From NCBI GenBank assembly GCA_035645555.1, contig DASQMI010000025.1:1-5484 (forward strand): DNA of 5,484 nucleotides. The letters are read 5' to 3'. The DNA is from Lysobacter_F sp035645555 (lineage in GTDB: Bacteria; Pseudomonadota; Gammaproteobacteria; Xanthomonadales; Xanthomonadaceae). A model generated the notes under the pieces. The model saw only the letters and a program-made list of their open reading frames with translations, searched no databases and was not told the origin of the DNA. Position 1 is the stretch's first letter; each line of letters opens with the position of its first letter. Below are positions 5,311 through 5,484 of the stretch, piece after piece. The position numbers and the translations under genes are program-made.

Positions 5311-5484
5311 ATGGCAAAAGAAAAGTTCGAGCGCAAGAAGCCGCACGTGAACGTGGGCACGATTGGACACGTGGACCACGGCAAGACGACGCTGACGGCG
5401 GCGCTGACGAAGGTGGGTGCCGAGCGTTTCGGTGGTGAGTTCAAGGCGTACGACCAGATCGACGCGGCGCCGGAAGAGAAGGCG
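5311..5484 (+). CDS. tuf: Elongation factor Tu (5' part; continues past window end)
   Basis: EF-Tu is the GTPase that delivers aminoacyl-tRNA to the ribosomal A site. Only the first 58 residues of about 395 are present. They open MAKEKFERKKPHVNVGTIG and contain the P-loop GHVDHGKT (19-26). DQIDAAPEEKA follows, just before the RGITI switch region that would lie beyond the edge. The ATG at 5311 matches the family start exactly. A weak purine-rich GAGAAG (5297-5302) lies eight bases upstream. The codons look biased to G/C endings, as expected for a highly expressed gene in this genome. The gene is transcribed behind three tRNAs, which ties EF-Tu supply to tRNA synthesis. Gammaproteobacteria often carry two tuf copies; this one is the tufB-type locus by context. 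Confidence 0.98.
   Translation, partial: MAKEKFERKKPHVNVGTIGHVDHGKTTLTAALTKVGAERFGGEFKAYDQIDAAPEEKA

Overview
The window is a GC-rich chromosomal housekeeping segment (by eye roughly two thirds to 70% G+C). It most likely comes from the Xanthomonadaceae/Lysobacteraceae (Gammaproteobacteria). That placement rests on remembered family sequences: Prs opens NLLVFSGNA, Pth opens MAGLRLIVGLGNPG, bL25 is the long form, and the gene order is lolB-ispE-tRNA-Gln-prs-rplY-pth-ychF. No database search was possible.

Layout, all on the plus strand: the 3' part of lolB (1-297) overlaps ispE by ATGA (294-1184). The end of ispE runs into tRNA-Gln(UUG) (1147-1223). Then follow prs (1325-2284), a structured leader with two tandem hairpins (2298-2360), rplY for bL25 (2379-3038), a spacer with a perfect 10-bp hairpin, pth (3090-3671), a spacer with a GC-rich hairpin, and ychF (3758-4849). 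After ychF comes a convincing sigma70 promoter (4881-4909). It drives a stable-RNA/elongation-factor unit: tRNA-Tyr(GUA), tRNA-Gly(UCC), tRNA-Thr(GGU) and the start of tuf (5311 to the window edge). This matches the E. coli tufB operon order without its leading tRNA-Thr(UGU).

Functionally the block joins envelope lipoprotein sorting (LolB), isoprenoid precursor synthesis (IspE), PRPP supply (Prs) and translation: bL25 on 5S rRNA, peptidyl-tRNA recycling by Pth, ribosome-associated YchF, four tRNAs and EF-Tu. Coding density is high and no stretch over 300 bases lacks a gene.

I found no mobile element, CRISPR array, defence system or new multi-gene system. The observations most worth checking are local. 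The ispE stop codon lies inside tRNA-Gln and uses two of its anticodon bases. The rplY leader has two hairpins bracketed by a 9-base direct repeat.
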